From CAYPOY01 sp964412395 (GTDB taxonomy: Bacteria; Chloroflexota; Anaerolineae; B4-G1): a DNA stretch of 6,270 bases. The stretch's first letter is position 1, and the number at the start of each line of letters is the position of its first letter. The stretch lies in assembly GCA_964412395.1 (NCBI GenBank), contig CAYPOY010000317.1, positions 1 through 6,270 on the forward strand, in the 5' to 3' direction. Below are positions 1-5,764 of this stretch, one piece after another. A program made the position numbers and the translations under genes. The notes beneath the pieces were generated by a model. The model did no database searches, was not told the DNA's origin, and was given only the letters and a program-made list of their open reading frames with translations.

Positions 1-2
1 TC

Positions 3-356
3 AACAGCCTGGGGCCGGGGCTGATCCTGGACGTGGAGACCTGCCGCCCGGTGCTGGCCCACGGCACCGGCGGCGTGAGCGGCCCGGCCATGCGCCCCAT
101 AGCCGTGCGCTGTGTGCGCGACATCTGCCGTGCGGTGGATGTGCCGGTGGTAGCGGTGGGCGGGGTCACGACGGGGCGGGACGTAGTGGAGATGATCCTG
201 GTGGGAGCCACTGCCGTGGGCATCGGCTCGGCCGCCTACTACCGGGGGATGGAGGTCTTCCGCGAGGTGTGCGGGGAACTGTGGGAGTACATGGAGCGGC
301 ACGGGTACGGCAGACTGGAGGACTTCCGGGGGAGGGTACTACCGCCTTCCGGTTGA
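3..356 (+). CDS. pyrD: Dihydroorotate dehydrogenase (class 1, catalytic subunit), C-terminal part
   Basis: This is the last 117 codons of a gene that enters from the left edge; the frame is open back to base 3. The enzyme oxidises dihydroorotate to orotate in pyrimidine synthesis using FMN. The visible part is the C-terminal half of the TIM barrel. A GTGGVSGPAMRPIA stretch near the start matches the conserved GGLSGPAI-PIA block of class 1B enzymes. It is followed by VPVVAVGGVTTGRDVVEMI and GATAVGIGSA, the two glycine-rich loops that hold the FMN phosphate, and then the usual YMERHGYGRLEDFRG tail. The catalytic base and the N-terminus lie outside the window. The GTG at 33 is an internal valine, not a start. 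The NAD-linked PyrDB subtype is favoured by the motif style, but a related dihydropyrimidine dehydrogenase subunit cannot be fully excluded. Confidence 0.9.
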   Translation, partial: NSLGPGLILDVETCRPVLAHGTGGVSGPAMRPIAVRCVRDICRAVDVPVVAVGGVTTGRDVVEMILVGATAVGIGSAAYYRGMEVFREVCGELWEYMERHGYGRLEDFRGRVLPPSG

Positions 357-385
357 TACTGGGTACTGGGCTTTCATCTGCATCA

Positions 386-407
386 GCCGGTGGATTCATC
401 CACCGGC
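386..407. terminator. Perfect 9-bp hairpin between convergent genes
   Basis: The arm GCCGGTGGA (386-394) and its exact complement TCCACCGGC (399-407) flank the four-base loop TTCA. It lies 30 bp past the stop of the dihydroorotate dehydrogenase gene and 24 bp past the stop of the oppositely oriented URO-D remnant, a good place for a two-way terminator. No T tract follows on either strand, so intrinsic termination is doubtful. It may simply be a copy of a dispersed palindromic repeat. Confidence 0.4.
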
Positions 408-430
408 GAGGCGGCGGCAAGGTATCCCAT

Positions 431-681
431 TTAGATCGCCTCATACATGGCCAGGACGTTCTCCGGCGGGACATCCGCCTGAATGTTGTGGCTGGGGGCA
501 AGGATGTAGCCACCCCCCTGGCCCAGAGTGGCAATGATACGCTTGACCTCACGATCTCCCAGTACAGTTCGGTGCGCTGTCGCCGCATCCCCCACTCGTC
601 GAGGTAGGTGTCCTCATTGCCTGCCAGCGAAGCAGCGCCCGTGGTGGAGGGCGGCCGCAGTGCTACGCGCAGAGTAAGCAT
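431..681 (-). pseudogene. Remnant of a uroporphyrinogen decarboxylase-family (URO-D / corrinoid methyltransferase-like) gene
   Basis: Two pieces of one protein family lie in different minus-strand frames. The upstream piece (about 681-551) encodes RPPST, then NEDTYLDEWGMRRQR and ELYWEIV. It resembles the middle of URO-D-like methyltransferases, where a Y-x-DEWG motif precedes the substrate pocket. The downstream piece (about 562-431, shifted frame) encodes GDREVKRIIATLGQGGGYI and then LAPSHNIQADVPPENVLAMYEAI before a TAA. This is the family's typical C-terminus. Family members run about 330-380 residues; here the DEWG motif and the C-terminal block are joined with most of the second half missing, plus a frame change near 550-562. 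The N-terminal half is also absent. The piece is therefore a dead relic with an internal deletion. Which substrate the parent used cannot be told. Confidence 0.75.
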
Positions 682-695
682 TCAGCCAGAGGCCA

Positions 696-794
696 AGAAA
701 CCCGGTTTTTCTGGCGAAGGGGCCCCGGTTGGTCCCCGAAAAGCGCTTGTAGCCAACGCCACCTGGCCTGTGGAGCATTAAAAACCGGGTTTCT
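696..794. repeat. 99-bp segment bounded by a perfect 15-bp inverted repeat
   Basis: The arm AGAAACCCGGTTTTT (696-710) recurs as its exact reverse complement AAAAACCGGGTTTCT (780-794), with 69 bp between. Each arm is also nearly self-complementary (AAACC-C-GGTTT). The segment lies between the URO-D relic and the 3' end of the patatin gene and codes for nothing I can support. It could be a small non-autonomous mobile element or two facing copies of a dispersed palindromic repeat. No clear target-site duplication is visible. In transcripts from the patatin gene the first arm reached ends in a T run, so it might also help stop transcription, but its one-base loop is poor for an intrinsic terminator. 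Confidence 0.6.
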
Positions 795-817
795 GATCTG
801 CCTGCTGAACGGATACC

Positions 818-1693
818 TTAAATTATCTCCTGTATCGTTTGATGGATGTGCGGCAGCGCCTTAAGCGCGGCTTGCTCCCCGACTGCGATGATCTCGGCGG
901 CGTGGGGGAAGCCGGTGAGCGTCGTCACCTCCGGCGGGATGGCGGGCCGGATGATGACCTCGGGATGTGCCTCGGCCAGCCGGCGGCGACCGATCTCCAC
1001 CATCATCACCCCCAGCGAGCGGTACAGTACCTCGACAGTGTCCACCAGCCCATTGGGGACGTAGCGGCGATGGTGCAACGCCTCGACCAGGGAAGAGACA
1101 GCCCTCTCGTCCGTGGCAACGTCCACGGCAATGACAACGTCGGCTCCCATGCGGCGTGCCGCGTCGGCGGGGAGGTTGTCGAGGAGTCCGCCGTCCACAA
1201 GCAGTTGCCCATCCCGCTCCACCGGCGTGAAGATGCCCGGCAGGGCGATAGTGGCTCGCACGGCGTCCACCACTCGTCCCTGGTTCAGGTACACCGCCCG
1301 GCCAGTGTTCAGGTCCACAGCGACCAGCGCCAGCGGGAGCCGCAGGTCGTCGAAGGTGCGGTCGCCCAGATGCCCAGTAAGATACTCGTGCACCTTCTGA
1401 CCCTCGAAGAGGCCGCGCCGGAGCAGCGACAGGTCGGCCAGGGGCAGCAGGCGGCGCAGGCTGGCCATGCGCAGTGCCTCTTGCTCCATAAGATTGACTC
1501 CCAGGCCCGCCGCATAGCCCGCAGCGATGACACCACCCATGCTGGTGCCGGCCAGGCAGTCAATCGGCACCCCCTCTTGCTCCAGGATTTTGAGCACACC
1601 GATGTGGGCCAGGCCCCGTGCGCCACCGCCGCTGAGGGCCAGCCCGACTTTGCGGGGCGGCTTTTTCCACAGGTTCTTCAGAAATCGCCACAT
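818..1693 (-). CDS. Patatin-like phospholipase (RssA/NTE-type serine lipid acyl hydrolase)
   Basis: The product is 291 residues, a usual length for small bacterial patatin proteins. It should hydrolyse acyl chains from phospholipids or lysophospholipids with a Ser-Asp dyad. The oxyanion-hole motif SGGGARG is at residues 21-27, the nucleophile elbow GTSMG at 49-53 (Ser51), the conserved ATIALPGIFTPV block at about 147-158, and the catalytic DGG at 167-169 (Asp167). A basic, aromatic N-terminus (MWRFLKNLWKKPPRK) could lie on the membrane face; there is no signal peptide, so a cytoplasmic or inner-membrane site is likely. The ATG at 1693 is preferred to a GTG at 1711 because a strong GGGAGGAG ribosome site lies between them, 8 bases before the ATG. 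It is the last intact gene of the minus-strand operon, 40 bp after the permease. Its lipid substrate cannot be read from sequence. Confidence 0.92.
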   Translation of the reverse strand: MWRFLKNLWKKPPRKVGLALSGGGARGLAHIGVLKILEQEGVPIDCLAGTSMGGVIAAGYAAGLGVNLMEQEALRMASLRRLLPLADLSLLRRGLFEGQKVHEYLTGHLGDRTFDDLRLPLALVAVDLNTGRAVYLNQGRVVDAVRATIALPGIFTPVERDGQLLVDGGLLDNLPADAARRMGADVVIAVDVATDERAVSSLVEALHHRRYVPNGLVDTVEVLYRSLGVMMVEIGRRRLAEAHPEVIIRPAIPPEVTTLTGFPHAAEIIAVGEQAALKALPHIHQTIQEII

Positions 1694-1701
1694 ACTTCTG
1701 T

Positions 1702-1709
1702 CTCCTCCC
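1702..1709 (-). promoter_or_regulatory. Ribosome binding site that sets the patatin gene start
   Basis: On the minus strand this reads GGGAGGAG and ends 8 bases before the ATG at 1693. It lies inside the reading frame that would result from the GTG at 1711, so the shorter protein starting MWRF is the likely product. Confidence 0.75.
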
Positions 1710-1733
1710 ACAGTCTATGTGAAGTATACAACT

Positions 1734-2860
1734 CTACTCTAGCCGCTTGTGGAAGGTGACCACGCTCAGGCCGAAGACACCCAGGCTGAATAGAGCCAGG
1801 GGCACGAGTTGTTTCCACAGGTAGGCAAGTCCCACACCCTTGAGCACGATGCCCCGCAGGATGACCAGGAAGTAGGTCAGAGGGATAAAGTAGCCTGCGT
1901 AGTACGCTACCAGGGGCATGTTCTCGCGTGGGACGATGAACCCGGAAAGGATAAAGGCTGGCAGCATGATAAAACTGGAGAGATGCAGGGCCTGCAACTG
2001 GGTGCGCGAGACAGTAGAGATCAGGACGCTCAGGCCCAGTGAGCAGAACAAGAAGACCAAGGATAGTGCCATCAGGAGCATCACGCTGCCACTGACCTGC
2101 ACTTTGAACCAGAAGGAACCAATCAGCAGCGTGATCAGCACGTTGAGGAAGGCTACCAGGATGAAGGGGATGATCTTGCCCGCCATCAGTTCCCAGGACC
2201 TGATGGGGCTGACGATGAGTTGCTCCAATGTGCCCTGTTCACGCTCACGGACGATGGCGAAGGCGGTCAGCAGGAGTGTCTGTACCTGCAGGATAGCGCC
2301 GATCAGGTCGGGGATCATGAAATTGATCTTTTTCATGTCGGGGTTGTACAGCAGCCAGGGCCGCATCTCAATGGGTGGACGCAACTCGCGTCCTGCTATC
2401 AGGCCACCGAGCTGAGTTGTCATAACCTCCACGGAAGCCGCCTGCCCCACAGTTTCGGCCACGAAGAGGGCCGTCTGAGCGACAGTAGGATCGGAGCCAT
2501 CAATGATCGCCTGCACAGTGGTAGGCCTTCCCGCCCTGACACTGGCGGCGAAATTGGGAGGTATGATCAAGCCCACCCGTACCTCCCCTCCGTCAATGAA
2601 CTGGGTGATCTCCTCTGCGCTCGAGGCGGAGCGATGGTAGGCGAAGTAGCGGGTATTCCAGAACTGCTCCAGAAATCCCGGCTCTCGCTGCTTTTATCCT
2701 GGTCATAGACGGCCGTGGGAATGTTCTCGATCTCCACGGCCACGGCGTAGCCCAGTAGAAGCAGCAAGGTGACCGGCATCACCAGCACCAGTGACAGCGC
2801 CTTTGGATCCCGAACGATGTGGATGAACTCCTTATGCACGATAGTCAGTATATGCTGCAT
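1734..2860 (-). pseudogene. ABC-2 type transporter permease, interrupted by a single-base frameshift
   Basis: Reading from the ATG at 2860 (GAGGAGG site 6 bases upstream) gives an ABC-2 permease start: cytoplasmic EFIHIVRDPKAL, then a membrane helix at about 22-42. The frame is lost after residue 62 (KSSESRD). Restoring one base in the A run at about 2673-2675 joins it to a frame reading FLEQFWNTRYFAYHRSAS and on to the TAG at 1734. This gives a 375-residue protein, the normal size for YbhR/YbhS-like permeases. The rest shows a large outside domain (about 43-180), then five more helices (about 181-204, 229-252, 259-283, 294-311, 352-370). The family hallmark EREQGTLEQLIVSP follows helix 2. 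Everything outside the one-base gap is well kept, so this is either a very recent mutation or a sequence error. No ATPase gene is next to it; the preceding gene is a glycosyltransferase 21 bp away. The exported substrate is unknown; a lipid or glycolipid is only a guess. Confidence 0.88.
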
Positions 2861-2881
2861 GCCCGTCCTCCTCGATCGTCA

Positions 2882-4114
2882 TCAGACAATACGTCCCCCC
2901 GGCCCGCGCACGGAGTGCAAGCCGGTCGCCAGCATTCCCCACAGCCAGCCGCCGCGCCGCATCCACGCCGGTGGGAAGGACGGCGGAGGCGCGGCAGTAA
3001 CCTGCCGGTAGAGCCGCTCGTACTGTGCTGCGACCCGCTCCAGGCTGTGTCTTTCGGCCAGGCGGCGCGAGGCCGCCCCCATGCGCCGCCGCAGGCTGTC
3101 GTCGGCGACCAGGCGCGCCAGATGCTGCGCCAGTGCTGCCTCGTCCCCGGCCGGCGCCAGGAAGCCATTGACGCCGTGGTGCACCGCTTCCGGCAGTGCC
3201 AGCGCGTCCACGGCGACTACTGGCAGGCCGCAGGCCGCCGCCTCCAGCACCACCAAGCCCTGCGTCTCGATGGTCGAGACGGTGGCGAACAGGTCGGCGG
3301 CCTGGTAGAGCGCCGGCAATTGCTCATGGGGCACGAAGCCGGTGAAGTGGACGCGCTCGTTCAGCCCCAGTTCGCCGGTCAGGTGGGCCAGGGCAGCCCG
3401 GTCGGGACCATCACCGACGATGGTCAGCCGCGCCGCGGGTTGCCGCTTTGCAGCCCGGGCGAAGGCGCGCAGCAGCAGATTCACGTTCTTCTCATAACTC
3501 AGCCGCCCCACGTGCAGGATAGTCACGCTATCTTTGCCGCTCATCTGTGGGCCGGGGCGGAACAGACGAGTGTCCACGCCGTTGGAGACGGCCACCACGG
3601 GCACGCGCAGGCCGTGGGCGGCTAACTCCCGCGCCATCACCTGCGAGGGCGTGGTGACGAGGGGGAAGCGGTTGAAGAAAGTGACGGCGTAACGCCAGGC
3701 GATGTGGCCCGTCCCGGGCACCCGGTCCAGCGGCAGCGGCGCGTAGCCCAAGAAGCCGGCCAGATAGACGTGGCATGTGCCCAGGATAGGAATGTCCAGC
3801 CAGCAGGCCGCCGCCAGAGCCTGGGTGCCCATCGCAGCCATTGAGTGGTTGTGGATCACGTCGGGCCGGAAGGTTGCTAACTCTCGTGCCAGGCCGACCG
3901 GCGCGACGACGACCCGGCCGCCGGGCAGCCGTTCGTAGTGCAGCGCCGGGAACCCGGCTATGTCCAGCCCCATTGCGGCGTGGGAGGGGTCGGCAGCGGT
4001 GAAGATGCGCACTGTGTGGCCCGCTGCCCGCAACGCGCGGGCCAGCGCGGCCACAGCCGTAGCCACGCCTCCCAGCCCATTACGGAAAGAGTCGGTAGTG
4101 ATGGCAATACGCAT
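2882..4114 (-). CDS. GT4-family (GT-B fold) glycosyltransferase
   Basis: The 410-residue product is a retaining glycosyltransferase that moves a sugar from a nucleotide donor to an acceptor at the inner membrane face. The N-terminal Rossmann domain starts MRIAITTDSF with the glycine loop GLGGVATAV (13-21) and an HNHS at 88-91. The C-terminal donor domain holds VSNGVDTRLF (176-185), HVGRLSYEKN (201-210, with the usual Arg204 and Lys209), GDGPDR (234-239) and the E-x7-E motif ETQGLVVLE (283-291). The style (TIETQGLVVLEAAACGLPVV) recalls diacylglycerol glucosyltransferases and PimB-like enzymes, but the acceptor cannot be fixed. The tail after about 373 is rich in Pro, Trp and Arg and may hold it to the membrane. 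The ATG follows the previous stop by 3 bp, with GGGAGG 11 bases upstream, pointing to translational coupling. Confidence 0.9.
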   Translation of the reverse strand: MRIAITTDSFRNGLGGVATAVAALARALRAAGHTVRIFTAADPSHAAMGLDIAGFPALHYERLPGGRVVVAPVGLARELATFRPDVIHNHSMAAMGTQALAAACWLDIPILGTCHVYLAGFLGYAPLPLDRVPGTGHIAWRYAVTFFNRFPLVTTPSQVMARELAAHGLRVPVVAVSNGVDTRLFRPGPQMSGKDSVTILHVGRLSYEKNVNLLLRAFARAAKRQPAARLTIVGDGPDRAALAHLTGELGLNERVHFTGFVPHEQLPALYQAADLFATVSTIETQGLVVLEAAACGLPVVAVDALALPEAVHHGVNGFLAPAGDEAALAQHLARLVADDSLRRRMGAASRRLAERHSLERVAAQYERLYRQVTAAPPPSFPPAWMRRGGWLWGMLATGLHSVRGPGGRIV

Positions 4115-4117
4115 AGG

Positions 4118-4450
4118 CTATGATGCCTCCCAATCCAGCGTCTGGGGACCTTCGAAATCGGCGAAAGCCCCCAGGATATCCACGTCGGCCAGCGGGAAAT
4201 GGCGGGCTATGGTGGGCAGGATGCCGTTCATCAGTGTGGCCCGCTCCTCCCGTTCCAGCCCCTCCAATGCTGCGCTCAGGTTCTCTTCCACCAGACGGCC
4301 CAGGAAAGCGGCCCGCTCCTCCATAGGCAGACGGTCCATCCATTCCCGTGCTGTCTCCCCGGCCAGGTCGAGCACCTCCTGCGGGCTCAGGTGGCGGATG
4401 AGCTGCCGCGCCAGACGGATTTTCAGGCTGGCTTTCGCTGGTGAAGTCAT
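4118..4450 (-). CDS. Hypothetical helical protein, 110 residues
   Basis: I do not recognise this family. The frame is supported by an AGGAGG site 6 bases before the ATG at 4450 and by tight spacing: 16 bp after the DUF1232 gene and 3 bp before the glycosyltransferase. The N-terminus is basic (KASLKIRLARQLIRH). The middle is predicted helical, strongly charged, with two similar units, LPMEERAAFLGRLVEE (41-56) and LEREERATLMNGILPT (65-80), suggesting a short helical-hairpin repeat. The end is acidic (DFEGPQTLDWEAS). No signal peptide, membrane helix, metal-binding cysteines or catalytic motif is visible, so it is probably a soluble cytoplasmic protein. Its place between a membrane-protein pair and a glycosyltransferase allows an adaptor role, but nothing in the sequence proves one. 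Confidence 0.8.
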   Translation of the reverse strand: MTSPAKASLKIRLARQLIRHLSPQEVLDLAGETAREWMDRLPMEERAAFLGRLVEENLSAALEGLEREERATLMNGILPTIARHFPLADVDILGAFADFEGPQTLDWEAS

Positions 4451-4466
4451 AGTCTTCCTCCTGGGG

Positions 4467-4757
4467 CTATCCCAGGGCCTCCTGTGCCTTTTCCCGGCAC
4501 TCGTCCATAACGTCTTCGGGGATCATCTTTAGCGTCAGGGCGATGCCCAATGGGACCAGGAGCAGGTCGTCCAGATACCCCAGGACAGGGATAAAGTCCG
4601 GGATCAAATCTATCGGGCTGAGGGTCTGGCCAACCACGGCGGCAGCCAGTGCTTTGGCGTACCAGGGCACCCGGGGGTCCTTGCAGGCCAGGTAGAGAGC
4701 GTAGACCTCGGTTTTCAGTTGCCCGGCCCGGCGCTTCCAGCGCTCAAGGGTCTTCAC
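4467..4757 (-). CDS. DUF1232 (YkvA-type) membrane protein
   Basis: The 96-residue product carries the DUF1232 core at about 46-72: LSPIDLIPDFIPVLGYLDD followed by LLLVPLGIAL. This family of small proteins is predicted to be membrane-associated and its biochemical role is unknown. Before the core is a basic region (ERWKRRAGQLKTEVYALYLA) and PWYAKALAAAVVG, as in most members; after it a charged helix (PEDVMDECREKAQEALG). The start is a GTG at 4757, with no good ribosome site close by (a GGAG lies 17 bases upstream). The gene begins 3 bp after the stop of the preceding DUF1232-like gene, so its translation is probably coupled to it. It is the second member of a tandem pair. Confidence 0.88.
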   Translation of the reverse strand: MKTLERWKRRAGQLKTEVYALYLACKDPRVPWYAKALAAAVVGQTLSPIDLIPDFIPVLGYLDDLLLVPLGIALTLKMIPEDVMDECREKAQEALG

Positions 4758-4760
4758 GGG

Positions 4761-4997
4761 CTACTTTTGGCGTTCTCCGATACCTGGTATCCTCACTCCC
4801 AGATAGCGCAGGGTCATCAGGGCCAGGTACGCGACCAGCCCCTCGTCCAGATTCCCGACCAACGGGAGGTTGTCGGGGAGTAATTCCATCACCCCGCTGG
4901 TCGGGTTGCCGATGTAGACGAGGCTCAAAATGAGGATGAGGCCGGCCAGGATGCGACCCCACAGCGGATGTTGGGATGGTTGTGTCTGTTCGGTCAT
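4761..4997 (-). CDS. Small DUF1232-like membrane protein, tandem partner of the downstream gene
   Basis: The product is 78 residues. After a polar N-terminus (MTEQTQPSQHPLW) comes one hydrophobic helix (about 15-30), then NPTSGVMELLPDNLPLVGNLDE (31-52). This lines up with the DUF1232 core of the next gene: ELLPDNLPLVGNLDE against DLIPDFIPVLGYLDD, sharing L-x-P-D-x-x-P-x-x-G-x-L-D. A form with NPT-G-x-x-E-x-x-PDN is, to my knowledge, a common DUF1232 variant. The ATG at 4997 is chosen because AGGAGA sits 6 bases upstream; an earlier in-frame ATG at 5039 would place this site inside the gene and overlap a palindromic repeat. It appears to open the compact operon running to 818. Function unknown. 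Confidence 0.82.
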   Translation of the reverse strand: MTEQTQPSQHPLWGRILAGLILILSLVYIGNPTSGVMELLPDNLPLVGNLDEGLVAYLALMTLRYLGVRIPGIGERQK

Positions 4998-5003
4998 CGG
5001 ATT

Positions 5004-5009
5004 TCTCCT
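5004..5009 (-). promoter_or_regulatory. Ribosome binding site that sets the 78-aa gene start
   Basis: On the minus strand this reads AGGAGA, 6 bases before the ATG at 4997. It supports the short form over an upstream ATG at 5039 that has no such site. Confidence 0.6.
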
Positions 5010-5022
5010 GTTCTGGAATGTT

Positions 5023-5049
5023 GTGGGACAAGATGGCATCTTGTCCTAC
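5023..5049. repeat. Palindromic hairpin repeat (13-bp arms) in the leader of the small-membrane-protein operon
   Basis: GTGGGACAAGATG (5023-5035) faces CATCTTGTCCTAC (5037-5049). All pairs are Watson-Crick except one G-T pair, with a single centre base. In RNA the loop would open to GGC or GCC, giving an 11-12-bp stem. It lies in what would be the 5' leader of the gene starting at 4997. It has no T run, so termination is unlikely; it reads like a dispersed palindromic repeat or a leader hairpin that protects or regulates the message. Confidence 0.65.
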
Positions 5050-5096
5050 GTCGGGTTTTCGCGTGCCGCGCCCCCTGAAGAGGCGGCACTGGGATT

Positions 5097-5164
5097 CTCC
5101 CTCCTGGGGGAGGGCTGGGGGTCCCGTGGGGGCATCCCCCCCTCAGTCCCCCCCCATAGGGGGG
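5097..5164. other. G/C-tract cluster with short hairpins and a four-tract G-quadruplex motif
   Basis: The plus strand holds four G tracts at 5106-5132 (5, 3, 5 and 5 G) with loops of 1, 2 and 6 bases. This fits the standard four-tract quadruplex rule. It overlaps a GGGGG-CAT-CCCCC hairpin (5128-5140), followed by a CCCCCC-ATA-GGGGGG hairpin (5150-5164). The C run at 5136-5142 could pair with either neighbouring G run. The cluster lies in the 214-bp gap between the phasin-like gene and the operon starting at 4997. It may slow or end transcription from the phasin side, but there is no T tract. Confidence 0.5.
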
Positions 5165-5211
5165 AGGTGGTGGGGGCCTCCAGCCCCGGCCCTACCGGCT
5201 ACGGCGTGCGG

Positions 5212-5544
5212 TCAACTCGTCTGCTTTTTTGCTGGCTTCTTGCCCGCCAGTTCCTCGACTTTGGCGGTCAGTTCGTCAATCTTCTGGTTCAGTTCTTCGA
5301 TGTCCTTACGGGAAATCACGGGCACACTGGCGCGGGCTTTGTCGAGTTCCTGGCGCACCAGTTTGCGCAGTTCCTCACGCTCCGCCTTGCCCCGGTCCAC
5401 CAGTTTGTCAATGATGTTGGGGGCTTCCTCCGGCCTGACCTCTCCCTCCTCGACCAGTTTGTCCACGAACTGAGCCACCTTGTCGCGGGTCAGCGTCAAC
5501 ATGCCCAGGCCCGCCAGCAGGCTTTTCTCGATCAATCCAGCCAT
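5212..5544 (-). CDS. Phasin-like coiled-coil protein
   Basis: The product is 110 residues. The N-terminus (MAGLIEKSLLAGLGMLTLTRDKV) is an amphipathic hydrophobic segment. It is followed by AQFVDKLVEEGEVRPEEA, a charged helix (KAEREELRKLVRQELDKA), and a coiled coil with clean heptads at about 80-100 (I82, L85, I89, L92, V96, L99). The end is a lysine-rich tail (GKKPAKKQTS). This layout matches small proteins annotated as phasin family or polyhydroxyalkanoate granule-associated/regulatory proteins, which coat storage granules or lipid surfaces. No PHA synthase or depolymerase is in view, so a granule role is only suggested. The start at 5544 has an AGGAGG site 7 bases upstream. A weak TATAGT -10-like box lies at 5599-5604 on the minus strand without a convincing -35. 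The gene is probably its own transcription unit, being 214 bp from the next gene and preceded by repeats. Confidence 0.8.
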   Translation of the reverse strand: MAGLIEKSLLAGLGMLTLTRDKVAQFVDKLVEEGEVRPEEAPNIIDKLVDRGKAEREELRKLVRQELDKARASVPVISRKDIEELNQKIDELTAKVEELAGKKPAKKQTS

Positions 5545-5640
5545 CGTTTTACCTCCTCTTGTCTGTCAGTTGCTGAAGCGAGAAACCGTTCACACCAGAC
5601 TATATCAAGCGCACGTGAAAACCGGGTATCATCTCAATAT

Positions 5641-5733
5641 GTAGGGGCGAACCCTTGTGGCCGCCCTCTTGGGCAGGTACAAGCCTCTTGGGCAGGTACA
5701 AGCCTCTTGGGCAGGTACAAGACCTGCCCCTAC
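5641..5733. repeat. 93-bp palindrome-ended element, MITE-like
   Basis: The ends are an exact inverted repeat: GTAGGGGC (5641-5648) and GCCCCTAC (5726-5733). Next to the left end is an imperfect stem (GGCG at 5645-5648, CGCC at 5662-5665 region). On the right GGGCAGGT (5709-5716) and ACCTGCCC (5722-5729) form an 8-bp stem with loop ACAAG. The whole could fold as a long arm. Similar GTAGGGGCGA and GGGCAGG-type palindromes are, from memory, dispersed in many Chloroflexota genomes. No open frame or clear target duplication is seen. Confidence 0.65.
5664..5720 (+). repeat. Three tandem copies of a 19-bp repeat
   Basis: The unit GCCTCTTGGGCAGGTACAA occurs at 5664-5682 (first base C instead of G), 5683-5701 and 5702-5720. 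The copies are otherwise identical, which points to recent slippage or unequal exchange inside the palindromic element. Each copy carries a GGGCAGGT arm that could pair with the single ACCTGCCC at 5722-5729, so three alternative hairpins are possible. Confidence 0.9.
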
Positions 5734-5764
5734 CCCAATTTATTGAAAAGATACAAAACCGGAA

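Noticed and set aside
386..407. Confident intrinsic terminator
   Set aside because: The stem is perfect, but neither strand has a following T tract, so it is kept only as a low-confidence terminator or dispersed repeat.
839..1759. Long plus-strand frame (306 codons) opposite the patatin gene
   Set aside because: It is a shadow of the minus-strand patatin gene, which has all catalytic motifs; the plus-strand product looks like no known protein.
1734..2576. Separate 280-codon gene starting at GTG 2576
   Set aside because: The frame continues upstream without a stop into the missing permease section, and the GTG is an internal valine; it is the second part of a frameshifted permease.
2819..3625. 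Long plus-strand frame opposite the glycosyltransferase
   Set aside because: High GC content leaves antisense frames open; the minus-strand GT4 motifs are decisive.
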